Shown: positions 46,396 through 54,389, counted from the first letter of the stretch. The stretch is 64,000 nucleotides of DNA from Rhodoferax sp. TH121 (GCF_002251855.1 NZ_NOXW01000021.1:248001-312000); one strand, 5' to 3'. Notes: generated by a model not told the origin, from the sequence alone. Program-made: numbers and translations.

Positions 46396-47478
46396 TCAGT
46401 TCGAGGCGTACGACACCAGCTTGTTCACTACAACTGTTACTGCATTGTCGCCACGCGCATCAATAATTCTTGCGTGTCGAACGTGGAAACTATCTGTGGC
46501 CAATCCGGAAATTGGCATGCCAACTTGAACACTTACGGCACCAGTGACATTGATTATTGAGTCCCAAGCGACTGTCACATCGTAGGGAGTGACCTCGCCC
46601 ACAATGTCAATACCACCCTGGATGAATGCATCGACTCGCAAGTCTTCAGATGCCTTTGCGCCTCGGTTAACTAAACCAGTTGGCGTTCTGAAGCTGAGGT
46701 GACTCACTCGACCTTCCCGCTTTGCAAGATAAAGGCCGCTGATGCACGGCGCTAGATTTAACGGCGTGTTTGCATGATAAATGGCCTGCAACACATCTGA
46801 GTAGTGTGCCAACCTGCCCAATATCGCAACGCCCCGTTTCTCGTTAGTTTCAGGTGGTCGCAGTTTGGTTGGCTGGTCCACCAGCACTTCGATTCGATGC
46901 AAGCTCTTGCGTAAGTTCACGACATCAAAGACTTGGTAATTGGATCTTTTGATGGTGACAAATTCATCGAACCCATCAAAGGCCATCTTCACCGCTTCGG
47001 TAACCTCGTTGTACTGGTAGGAGGTTCGCTCTTCTTCACTGCGTTTCGCGCACAAAATTAGCGAAATATCACCGTTTGAGTGCGTAACCTTTTTTACTAG
47101 CTTGTGATCTGTTGACTCGTTCGCAAGTTGTGTCGGAGAAAGAGGGAATGGATAGGAGTCTTGATAGCTGCTCTGAGAGACTTCAATCCCCGTGAGGGCT
47201 GCGTGCAGGGCCTCTGTTTGAACTTGATCAAGTGGGTATACAAAAATGTCTTTTGTCCCCGCAATAACGATATCGCTGTAGAGATTGCCGATCATTCTTT
47301 CGACATTGCTGATTACCGAAGCATCAGCTTCTCTGAGCTTATCCAATAGCTTGTCCCAGCCGCCGCCATGTGGCAGTCCAGCCACCTTCAACAGTGCTGA
47401 AAGCTCCCGAAATTGAAAGCGATCTCTGAGATTGTTCAAAAGCCGGACATACCTGTCCGGTGGATTTCCAGTAGCCAA
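46396..47478 (-). CDS. Unknown protein, first gene of the three-gene cargo operon (cargo gene 1)
   Basis: 360 residues from a TTG start with the strong site AGGGGG six bases upstream. N-terminal 90 residues look like a compact helical domain (RYVRLLNNLRDRFQFRELSALL, then WDKLLDKLREADASVISNVERMI), comparable in size to small adaptor or death-fold-like domains of defence proteins, but this is a loose resemblance. The rest is beta-rich with VAILGRLAHYSDVLQAIYHAN and GGIDIVGEVTPYDVTVAWD. No nucleotide-binding or catalytic motif is visible. A perfect 10-bp inverted repeat spans its promoter and start. Confidence 0.7.
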   Translation of the reverse strand: MATGNPPDRYVRLLNNLRDRFQFRELSALLKVAGLPHGGGWDKLLDKLREADASVISNVERMIGNLYSDIVIAGTKDIFVYPLDQVQTEALHAALTGIEVSQSSYQDSYPFPLSPTQLANESTDHKLVKKVTHSNGDISLILCAKRSEEERTSYQYNEVTEAVKMAFDGFDEFVTIKRSNYQVFDVVNLRKSLHRIEVLVDQPTKLRPPETNEKRGVAILGRLAHYSDVLQAIYHANTPLNLAPCISGLYLAKREGRVSHLSFRTPTGLVNRGAKASEDLRVDAFIQGGIDIVGEVTPYDVTVAWDSIINVTGAVSVQVGMPISGLATDSFHVRHARIIDARGDNAVTVVVNKLVSYASN

Positions 47479-47522
47479 ACCAGCCCCCTATTTTTTTGCA
47501 GAGCATAGCATTGCTGGTTTGG
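47475..47522 (-). promoter_or_regulatory. Inverted repeat enclosing the cargo operon start
   Basis: CCAAACCAGC (47475-47484) and GCTGGTTTGG (47513-47522) are perfect 10-base complements with 28 bases between. For leftward transcripts the TTG start codon lies in the downstream arm and the AGGGGG site in the loop next to it. It could be an operator or an RNA hairpin hiding the start. Confidence 0.6.
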
Positions 47523-47562
47523 GGATTGCCGTGCAATAATCTACACAAGCCAGCAATGGCCC

Positions 47563-47760
47563 GGTGCGTAAGAACACCTTTGGATAAGCGGTGCAGCCTC
47601 CCCGATAGTGAGGTTTTGTCACGTCTGGATATGGCGAATGGCCCACCCGTGGGGCGTTCCGAGTTTTGGGCGGGATGGCCTCAGTGGTAACACCTGGCGC
47701 ACGGCTTATCCCGTGTTCTTAACATCCCGTCCACCCGTTGTGCGTAAGAACACACCGAGT
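47563..47760 (+). promoter_or_regulatory. Candidate RNA switch / attenuator leader
   Basis: Segment A (TAAGAACAC at 47569-47577 and GGATAAGC at 47582-47589) is complementary to segment B (GCTTATCC at 47704-47711 and GTGTTCTTA at 47713-47721). Segment C (TAAGAACAC at 47745-47753) can also pair with B. B also lies in a local hairpin (CACGG-CTTATC-CCGTG, 47700-47715), enclosed by a 10-11-bp stem (47668-47677 with 47723-47732). These pairings exclude each other. The site lies 33 bases before a five-gene rightward operon. Confidence 0.5.
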
Positions 47761-47792
47761 GGTTTTGAAGTCTCGATAAGGAGCATGAAACC

Positions 47793-48068
47793 ATGGCGAA
47801 AGCTATTCAACTTGCCAGCCCCAGCGCTGGTGCCCGTCCTGTGCTGACAGTGCAGACGTTTAGACAACAAACTCCCGACCTAGTAGCCCGCCAAGCGGCC
47901 ATTGAGAACGCCCTAAGCATGGCGCTTCACTTCGTGCGTTTGCCGGGTGAGTCTGCCGCCAATCTCTGGGCCGCTACAGCCCGCGCAAATCGGGCGCTCA
48001 CGCTGTTAAAGCAGGCGAGTGAAGGCGTGGGGCACACCAGCCCTGCAAACGTGTCTGGGAGGGCTTGA
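47793..48068 (+). CDS. Small unknown island protein 1
   Basis: 91 residues, helical, no membrane segment (LVARQAAIENALSMALHFVRL, ANLWAATARANRALTLLKQA). AAGGAG lies nine bases before the ATG; an ATG eight bases earlier opens a different short frame. First of three consecutive small genes whose ends share the same junction sequence. The core resembles the helical bundle of the next protein in layout only. Function unknown. Confidence 0.7.
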   Translation: MAKAIQLASPSAGARPVLTVQTFRQQTPDLVARQAAIENALSMALHFVRLPGESAANLWAATARANRALTLLKQASEGVGHTSPANVSGRA

Positions 48069-48071
48069 ATC

Positions 48072-48365
48072 ATGGTCCGTAAGACTCAATCCAAGTCGGG
48101 CAGCTCATTGCCTGCACTTTGCACCCAGCTTATTCAGCTTGCCTTTCAGATGCCCGGCGGCCTGAAAGTGAAAGTCAAAGACCAATTGATGGCAGCCCAC
48201 CGAGCTTTGTGCGCTCAATCTGGACCCGATCTATCGGCGGCACAAGCTGCCATGGCGGCAGCGTTGAGCGCCTGCATGGAAAACCGCTTGCTTGATGAAC
48301 GCCCAGAGACTGGCTTGGTCTACACCGTCGCCAATCTGTTGGCAGATTCGCAGGGAAGGGCTTGA
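48072..48365 (+). CDS. Small unknown island protein 2
   Basis: 97 residues, mostly helical (LCTQLIQLAFQMPGGLKVKVKDQLMAAHRALCAQ; DLSAAQAAMAAALSACMENRLL). The basic N-terminus MVRKTQSKSG might contact nucleic acid. It starts three bases after the previous stop, and its ribosome site GGGAGGG is inside the end of the previous gene. Not recognised. Confidence 0.7.
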   Translation: MVRKTQSKSGSSLPALCTQLIQLAFQMPGGLKVKVKDQLMAAHRALCAQSGPDLSAAQAAMAAALSACMENRLLDERPETGLVYTVANLLADSQGRA

Positions 48366-48368
48366 GCC

Positions 48369-48635
48369 ATGACACTTGCCACCGTGAAAAACATTGAATA
48401 CGGCCGGGCGCACAAGGTTCTAAAAAAGGCCCCGGCGCATCGCCACGTGAAGTGCGTTGAACTGTTGAAAGAGCAGGCGTCTTTGGTTGATCGCCTGGTG
48501 ACTGTTCGTTGCATGTTGAACGCTTTGACCGACACCGACCCGCAACCAATTCAAAAGCAGCCGGGCAAAGTGTTCCAACTCCGTGATGGTGCGAGTCCGA
48601 AAGGCAAGCCCGAATCTCAGTGCGGGAGGGCTTGA
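48369..48635 (+). CDS. Small unknown island protein 3
   Basis: 88 residues, basic (IEYGRAHKVLKKAPAHRHVK, then QPIQKQPGKVFQLRDGASPKGK). Starts three bases after the preceding stop; site GGGAAGGG inside the preceding gene. Ends in GRA like the two before it, because the same junction sequence encodes the tail. Not recognised. Confidence 0.68.
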   Translation: MTLATVKNIEYGRAHKVLKKAPAHRHVKCVELLKEQASLVDRLVTVRCMLNALTDTDPQPIQKQPGKVFQLRDGASPKGKPESQCGRA

Positions 48636-48638
48636 GCT

Positions 48639-49205
48639 ATGGCCTCAACGATATCTAACCAAGCAACACCCCGCACACGTGCAAAGGCCCGCACCATGGC
48701 CAGCGAAGCTGTGCCAGCCTATGGCTTGGGCGACGGTGTGTTGTCGTTCCGTCATAGCCTGCTGGCCCGCGAGCGCAACGCAATCGACCGGGCGTTAGAG
48801 ATTGTGGGGCGTTGCCTGCGTGAAACCCATTCCCAGTTCACATCTCCGGACGCGGTGAAGGCATATTTACGTCTGCACATGGCTGGTGAACAACGCGAGC
48901 GCTTTGCTGTTTTGTTTTTGGATTCGCAAAATCGTGCGCTAGCCTTTGAAATTATGTTCACTGGAACACTGACGCAGACCAGCGTCTACCCCCGTGAGGT
49001 AGTGCAAGCCGCCATACATCATGGCGCGGCAGCCGTGATTCTTGCTCACAACCATCCCAGCGGCGCTGTGACGCCAAGCCGAGCTGACGCGGCACTGACG
49101 CAGACCCTTAAAGCTGCCCTGGCACTGGTGGATGTTCGGGTACTAGATCACATGATTGTTGGCGGCACGAGTGCGTTCAGCATGGCCGAAACCGGAATGT
49201 TGTAA
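48639..49205 (+). CDS. RadC/JAB-domain protein
   Basis: 188 residues with the JAB/MPN-like metal-binding domain of the RadC family: LFLDSQNRALAFEIMFTGTL, TSVYPREVVQAAIHHGAAAVIL, and the ligand motif HNHPSGAVTPSRAD (His137, His139, Asp150). The usual N-terminal helix-hairpin-helix of chromosomal RadC is replaced by a basic, Thr/Ala-rich leader. Such short RadC proteins are frequent on plasmids, islands and satellites; their biochemical role is unsettled and the DNA-repair name is historical. Fourth gene of the rightward operon. Confidence 0.9.
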   Translation: MASTISNQATPRTRAKARTMASEAVPAYGLGDGVLSFRHSLLARERNAIDRALEIVGRCLRETHSQFTSPDAVKAYLRLHMAGEQRERFAVLFLDSQNRALAFEIMFTGTLTQTSVYPREVVQAAIHHGAAAVILAHNHPSGAVTPSRADAALTQTLKAALALVDVRVLDHMIVGGTSAFSMAETGML

Positions 49206-49209
49206 GCCT

Positions 49210-50124
49210 ATGACAGCTAAGGTAATACCCATGAAGCCCACGAAGCCCGCCAGCCCTCCAACAGTCACGCCTCCAGCGAGCTGGAAAGTTGTCTCTGCTT
49301 ATGGCAGCTTGCAGACACGTGCGGGTGTTGATCTCGTTCGGCTTGAGGAGGTGCATGCCTCAATGTGTGAAAAGGGGATACCGCCCAAAGAAGCTACCTA
49401 CGACATTTTTGCCCCGTTCTATACCGAGTGCATTGCTGCCGTTGGTGGGCATAAGGTCGATGCCCCGTTAATCGAACAATTGCATGCTGCTTGTGCGCTA
49501 GATCGGCCAATAACCTTGTTCCGCGATGGCGCACTCAGCAGGCATGAACATGCGCGGCCATACGGGTTACTCCCCGAGCTGGGCCACGTGCGATTGACCG
49601 ACGGAAGCCCTGGAGGAGTTCTCTACACCCTTGGGGAAGCTGCCTTACGCGTTTGGGTTGGCAGTGCCGATCGCACAACCGACCATGCAGAAGTTTGGAA
49701 GGCGAAGCGTACAGCGACAGAGGAGCAAAAGTACGGTATTGAGTGGCCATCAGATGACGCGCTATGCAAGGTGTTGGGGCGTATTGCAGTGAGCCATGAC
49801 CTGGCGCACCGGCTTTGGGGCTGGGGGACGGTGGGCGTTGCTGCTATGGATGCGTCCCAAAACCAAGTGGAATCATTGGTCGGCACAGTGGCTAAGTCTA
49901 AAGTTGCGCAACGTGAGCTTGCCCCGGACTGGTCGGGTGAAAGGCTGGCCAAGCGACAGGCCGAGTTGAAGACTGAATGCCTCGCGCAAGGCCTGCGAAA
50001 TTTCACTGCGTTATTGGCGACAGAGTGCGGACTACCCATACGGGAAGTGACACGGCGTATCAAGGCAGTAAAAGGCAATTCTTTGGGTGCCATGGCCGAG
50101 CAATTGAAGCGCCAAGCCAAATAG
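49210..50124 (+). CDS. Unknown island protein, about 304 residues
   Basis: Starts at MTAKVIPMKPTKP, four bases after the RadC-like stop. Soluble. N-terminal part has VVSAYGSLQTRAGVDLVRLEEVH and a helical segment CEKGIPPKEATYDIFAPFY; the C-terminal part is basic and helical (RLAKRQAELKTECL, ECGLPIREVTRRIKAV), ending in a possible DNA-binding helix pair. Placed between the RadC-like gene and the AlpA-like regulator, a position often used for island maintenance proteins. No family recognised. Confidence 0.75.
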   Translation: MTAKVIPMKPTKPASPPTVTPPASWKVVSAYGSLQTRAGVDLVRLEEVHASMCEKGIPPKEATYDIFAPFYTECIAAVGGHKVDAPLIEQLHAACALDRPITLFRDGALSRHEHARPYGLLPELGHVRLTDGSPGGVLYTLGEAALRVWVGSADRTTDHAEVWKAKRTATEEQKYGIEWPSDDALCKVLGRIAVSHDLAHRLWGWGTVGVAAMDASQNQVESLVGTVAKSKVAQRELAPDWSGERLAKRQAELKTECLAQGLRNFTALLATECGLPIREVTRRIKAVKGNSLGAMAEQLKRQAK

Positions 50125-50127
50125 AAC

Positions 50128-50213
50128 TTTGCCGAGTGCTTTTGTCCGTCGCCCCTTGTGGGAGTCGGCAAAACGAGTCGGCAAGCCCGTCCATTGATCG
50201 GCAACTTTTGCCG
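50128..50213. repeat. TCGGCAA motif cluster upstream of the AlpA-like gene
   Basis: Direct copies TCGGCAA at 50165, 50178 and 50198, with inverted copies TTGCCGA at 50129 and TTGCCG at 50208. The last direct and inverted copies face each other across CTT. Probably a protein-binding control region for the gene that starts at 50286. Confidence 0.6.
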
Positions 50214-50285
50214 TTCTGAAATTCCTCACAAGCCCGCTGACTCCATTCCGGTATCGAGGGCTTCCAACTCTGAGGAAAACCCACC

Positions 50286-50552
50286 ATGAAAGCTGTTACC
50301 CCTTCCGTGGCGCCGCTGCCGATGCATATCGCTGCCAGTGCCGCACCCGTTATTCCCCGTGACCGCATCCTGCGATTGCCGGACGTGGAGCGCATAACTG
50401 GCCTGAAAAAGTCCACTATCTACGCCCTTGCAAAAGACAAAGAGTCCAACTTTCCGCGCCAGATCCACATTCATCGGCGTCTGACTGGCTGGAGCGAAGC
50501 CGCTGTGCTGACCTGGGTGCAATCCCGCTTGCAGGAAGGTGGTGTGCAATGA
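50286..50552 (+). CDS. AlpA family regulator / excisionase-like protein
   Basis: 88 residues with an N-terminal Ala/Pro-rich extension and the AlpA winged-helix core RILRLPDVERITGLKKSTIYALAKDKESNFPRQIHI, then LTGWSEAAVLTWVQSRL. AlpA proteins act as transcriptional regulators and excisionases of P4-like satellites and islands. Site AGGAAAA precedes the ATG. Stop overlaps the next start by four bases. Preceded by a repeat-rich control region. Confidence 0.92.
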   Translation: MKAVTPSVAPLPMHIAASAAPVIPRDRILRLPDVERITGLKKSTIYALAKDKESNFPRQIHIHRRLTGWSEAAVLTWVQSRLQEGGVQ

Positions 50553-50968
50553 ACGGCGAAACCTGGCCAAAAGAAGAGCAACGCCTTTGCAATGGTGCCT
50601 GCGGGCAAGTGCGAGCAGTTGCAATTGATGGTGAGGCTTTTCCATTGCCTCAACAGGTTGTGGAGGAGGCAAATATTGCCATCGACATTGCAGACCACAT
50701 GGCAGAACAGTCGATGGATTACGCAAGAAATGCCATTGGGCTAAACCTCGCAAAGACTGCCCACGTCTCGAATGTTGTGCATCTTGCTGCTGCCCACTTG
50801 GAGTGCGCCAGCAGGGTGTATGTCGCACGGCAGCACGTGGACGCCTTGCGCGATGTCGGCATTGAAAACGCAGGCGCGATAGACAGTGCTGGCACTGTGA
50901 TCGGTGCAGGCCTTGCTGAAGGTCTGCAAGTGGCTTGCAACGGCCGAACATGCCGCCGCCGTACCTAA
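50549..50968 (+). CDS. Unknown island protein, 139 residues
   Basis: Overlaps the AlpA-like gene by four bases (ATGA). Near the N-terminus CNGACGQVRAVAIDGEAF has two close cysteines. The remainder is helical and Ala-rich (EEANIAIDIADHMAEQSMDYARN, VVHLAAAHLECASRVYVARQHVDAL). No membrane segment. The ending CNGRTCRRRT is basic. Probably co-expressed with the primase-helicase 68 bases downstream. Not recognised. Confidence 0.72.
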   Translation: MNGETWPKEEQRLCNGACGQVRAVAIDGEAFPLPQQVVEEANIAIDIADHMAEQSMDYARNAIGLNLAKTAHVSNVVHLAAAHLECASRVYVARQHVDALRDVGIENAGAIDSAGTVIGAGLAEGLQVACNGRTCRRRT

Positions 50969-51036
50969 GCCTACGTCCATCCCCTAAAACGGCGCAGCGT
51001 CCCGGCTGGGGCCTGCGCAAGTCCTGACACCCACCC

Positions 51037-53928
51037 ATGAACACCCCCACCCCTGAGCTGATACGGCAGGCGCTTCAACACATACCGGCAAACCTGCCCC
51101 GCGATGAGTGGGCGCGTGTCGGCATGGCGATCAAATCCGAATACCCAGACGATACGGGTCGCGAACTGTTCACAGATTGGAGTGCTACCGCCGATGGCTT
51201 CAACCAAAAAGACGCGCTCGATACCTGGCGCAACATCAAGGCAGGCGGCGGGGTAGGCATTGGCACGCTGCTGTACCTGGCAAAAGAAAACGGGTTCACC
51301 ATGCCAAAGACTGGCCAGCCCCAGAGCAAGCCCGACCCGCAAGCCGCTGCACGCATTGCCCATGAGCGTGCGGCCGTACAGCTTGAAGAGCGCGACCAGC
51401 AAGAGGCAGCGCACCGACAGGCAGCAAGCGAGGCTGCAAGCGTATGGGAGCAGGGCGGCGAGACTGGCCAGAGCGCTTACCTGGTGCGCAAAGGTGTGCA
51501 ACCCTATGGCGTGCGCTTTGGGGCAGGTGGCTGGCTGCTGGTGCCCGTGCGCGATGCTGCGGGCGAGCTGTGGAACGTGCAGCGCATTGCCCCTGACAAG
51601 CCCACCAGCGGGCCGGATAAGTTGTTTCTGAAGGGCGGGCGCAAGTCGGGCTTTTGGCACCTGTGCGGCGACCCTGTAAGCGCAACGGTGCTGCTGGTGG
51701 CTGAAGGCTATGCCACGGCAGCGAGCTTGCATGAAGCCACAGGGCGCCCGGTGGCCGTGGCCTTTGATGCGGGCAACCTGGCACACGTTGCCAAGGCTCT
51801 GCACCAACATTACCCCGCTGCGCTGCTGGTGCTGTGCGGTGATGACGATGTGCAGACGTTTGCACAAAAGGGCCACAACCCCGGCAGGGACAAAGCCACG
51901 GCAGCGGCCATGGCAGTGCAGGGCATTGCTGTATTCCCTGAGCAGTTGCCAGAGGGGGGCAGCGACTTCAACGATATGCACCAAGCGGCGGGGCTGGATG
52001 CGGTGCGGACGTTGGTAGAGGCCGCAATTGCAGCGCACCAAACCCAGCAACAGGCTGCGGAAAAGCCAAAAGCTGGCCAGCGCACCCAGCGACAGCAAAA
52101 CGAGCACACAGAGCGGCAAAGCGCCGCGGGCTTTGAGCGCTTCCATGTGGCTGACGGCGATGGCCTTTACTACACCCCGCCCGGTGATGATGGCGGCGCA
52201 CCCCGTAGGGTTTGCGGTGTGCTGCGAGTGGTGGGCATGGCACGGGACAGCCACGACAACCAAGCGGCCCTGCTGCTGGAGTTTGTGACCCAGTTCGGCA
52301 AGGTGCGGCGCTGGCTGATGCCGTTGGCAATGCTGGCCGGGGATGGCAACGCCTACCGCACTGCGCTGCTGGGGCTGGGTTTCATGACGCCCACCGATGG
52401 CAAGCGCCGTGCGTGGCTCACTGAATACCTGCAGAGCCGCAACCCTGAAGCCTTGGAGCTCGTGCGCCATGTGCCCCGCGTAGGCTGGGCGGGCCGTTGC
52501 TACGTGCTGCCCGACGAAACACTGGGCACCAGCCACAGCGGGGAGCGGGTCATATTCCACAGCGAAGCGGGCATAGAGGCCAACTTCAGCAAGCGCGGCA
52601 ACCTGGCGCAGTGGCAACAGGATCTTGCACGCTTGTGCGTGGGCAACTCCCGTGCTGCCTTTGCGGTGGCCACTGCCTTTGCGGGGCCGCTGCTGGCATG
52701 GGCCAATGGTGTGACAGGCGGCGGGGTTCACTATGTCGGGCCTACGTCCATTGGCAAAACCACATGCTTCCTATTGGCTGCGAGCGTGTGGGGGAAGGGC
52801 ACCGAGAAAGACCCAGACAGCTACATGCAGAAATGGCGGGCAACGTCCAACGGCTTGGAGTACCAGGGCGAGCAGCACAACGATTGCACGCTGATCCTGG
52901 ATGAGCTGGGGCAGATGGACGCCGGGGACGCTGGCAACGCTGCGTACATGCTTGCCGATGGCATGGGCAAAACACGGGGCAAGGGGGCTGGCGGGCTGCG
53001 GCCTAAGCCTACCTGGCGGCTATTGTTCCTGAGCAGTGGCGAGCTGACCCTCGCCCAGCACATGGAGACGGTGGGCAAAAAGATGAAGGGCGGGCAGGAG
53101 GTGCGCCTGATCCCGATACCAACCGAGGTGCGGGAAGGGTCTGCCCTGGAGCAGTTCCACGAATTCAGCAACGGGCACGAAATGTCCGGCTGGGTGCAAG
53201 GCCACGCGGCCCGCTGCTATGGCGTGGCGGGCCGTGCTTGGCTCGAATACCTGGTTGCCAATACAGAGGGGCTGGCCGCTGGCCTGCGTGCCCGTATGGA
53301 CGCGATAGAGGCCCAGATTGTCCCGGCCAATGCTTCGGGCCAAGTGAAGCGGGGCGGGCGGCGCTTTGCCCTGATTGCTGCAGCCGGTGAGATGGCCACG
53401 GCAGCGGGCATTACAGGATGGCCCGCTGATGAAGCAATCAACGCTGCACAGGTCTGCTTTGATGCGTGGATCAAGTTGCGGGGCGGGGCTGGCAGTAGCG
53501 AGAAAACCAACATGCTGCGGGCGGTTCGTTCGTTCCTGGAGACGCACGGTGATGGCCGGTTTGCAATGTGGCACAGGGCGGCAGATGACCACGCCCCCAA
53601 GACGTTGCAGCGGGCCGGTGTGCGGCGCATGTTGAACGAAGACGGTGAGCCCATCAAGACCAACAGCCAGCACGCGGTGGAGTTCGGTGAGCGGATGCCC
53701 GCTGCGGTAGGCGAGGCAGTCAGCTTTGAATACTTCGTACTGTCGGAGACGTTCAAAGCTGAGGTGTGCAAGGGCTATGACGTACAGGCCGTGTGCGCTG
53801 TCCTGGTGGAGCATAGTTGCTTGACTGTGAAAGAGCCGGGGCGCTACAGCATCAAGACCAAGCTGCCCGGCATTGGGCCTGCACGGTGCTACCTGGTTAC
53901 GCCTGCAATCTTTGATCTTGACGTGTAG
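51037..53928 (+). CDS. Primase-helicase (PriCT-2, Toprim, DUF927)
   Basis: Large replication protein of 963 residues. The PriCT-2-like N-terminus (about 1-90) reads RQALQHIPANLPRDEWARVGMAI and DALDTWRNIKAGGGVGIGTL. A Toprim-type region (about 200-330) has VLLVAEGYATAASLHEATG and LVLCGDDDVQ. The DUF927 helicase-like half has Walker A GPTSIGKTT (about 568) and Walker B LILDELGQM (about 618). This is the architecture used by satellites and islands for autonomous replication, comparable in role to P4 alpha. It supports replication of the excised element; the GGGGAC clusters are its likely cis sites. Confidence 0.9.
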   Translation: MNTPTPELIRQALQHIPANLPRDEWARVGMAIKSEYPDDTGRELFTDWSATADGFNQKDALDTWRNIKAGGGVGIGTLLYLAKENGFTMPKTGQPQSKPDPQAAARIAHERAAVQLEERDQQEAAHRQAASEAASVWEQGGETGQSAYLVRKGVQPYGVRFGAGGWLLVPVRDAAGELWNVQRIAPDKPTSGPDKLFLKGGRKSGFWHLCGDPVSATVLLVAEGYATAASLHEATGRPVAVAFDAGNLAHVAKALHQHYPAALLVLCGDDDVQTFAQKGHNPGRDKATAAAMAVQGIAVFPEQLPEGGSDFNDMHQAAGLDAVRTLVEAAIAAHQTQQQAAEKPKAGQRTQRQQNEHTERQSAAGFERFHVADGDGLYYTPPGDDGGAPRRVCGVLRVVGMARDSHDNQAALLLEFVTQFGKVRRWLMPLAMLAGDGNAYRTALLGLGFMTPTDGKRRAWLTEYLQSRNPEALELVRHVPRVGWAGRCYVLPDETLGTSHSGERVIFHSEAGIEANFSKRGNLAQWQQDLARLCVGNSRAAFAVATAFAGPLLAWANGVTGGGVHYVGPTSIGKTTCFLLAASVWGKGTEKDPDSYMQKWRATSNGLEYQGEQHNDCTLILDELGQMDAGDAGNAAYMLADGMGKTRGKGAGGLRPKPTWRLLFLSSGELTLAQHMETVGKKMKGGQEVRLIPIPTEVREGSALEQFHEFSNGHEMSGWVQGHAARCYGVAGRAWLEYLVANTEGLAAGLRARMDAIEAQIVPANASGQVKRGGRRFALIAAAGEMATAAGITGWPADEAINAAQVCFDAWIKLRGGAGSSEKTNMLRAVRSFLETHGDGRFAMWHRAADDHAPKTLQRAGVRRMLNEDGEPIKTNSQHAVEFGERMPAAVGEAVSFEYFVLSETFKAEVCKGYDVQAVCAVLVEHSCLTVKEPGRYSIKTKLPGIGPARCYLVTPAIFDLDV

Positions 53929-54297
53929 GCAGGTGGGGCGCTGTGGGTGTGGGGCTGGGTGCATTGCTTAATGCCCCAGCACCACAGTGCTAGCGCCTCT
54001 GATCAATGGCTACTGAGTAGCTGCACGGGCCGCGCGTGGGGGCGGTGTGTGCGAAGCCCTTTCGCGCTGCAAAAGCGGGTCTGTGTGCCCCCTTGATGTG
54101 CCCCAAGGAAAACAGGGTGCAAGGCGTCTGGATTGTCCTGGTGCTGGCCTTGTCGCCGCTGCGGTCTGCGTAACTTAGTTACAGAAGCAGCAGCGGCTTC
54201 AAGTGTTGCCGGGTTCGCTCTGTTCTCTTGGCTTGTCACCCTGCGCAGTTGCACATTCCGGTGCGTTGGACTTCGGTGGACTTCCTGCTGGCTGTTT

Positions 54298-54389
54298 GTC
54301 CCCTGCTGTCCCCTGCTTTCTCAGATGCCGGGGACCGCGCAAACCCGCATGGATAGGGGCTGTCCCCTATGTCCCCTGTGTCCCCTACA
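54298..54389 (-). repeat. Right GTCCCC iteron cluster (inverted relative to the left one)
   Basis: GTCCCC begins at 54298, 54308, 54362, 54371 and 54380, with one GGGGAC at 54330. The segment 54370-54389 is the exact reverse complement of 44282-44301. The cluster lies in the gene-free kilobase after the primase-helicase. Confidence 0.85.

Noticed and set aside
47668-47733. tRNA gene
   Set aside because: Acceptor-like stem and D-arm-like bases are present, but there is no TTCNANNC T-loop, the anticodon-like loop has six bases, and D-stem pairing fails. Kept only as a structured-RNA candidate.
53990-54030. Reverse-oriented copy of the interspersed repeat inside the island
   Set aside because: Only GGCTACTGAGTAGCTGC resembles the palindromic tail; the other blocks are missing, so it was not counted.
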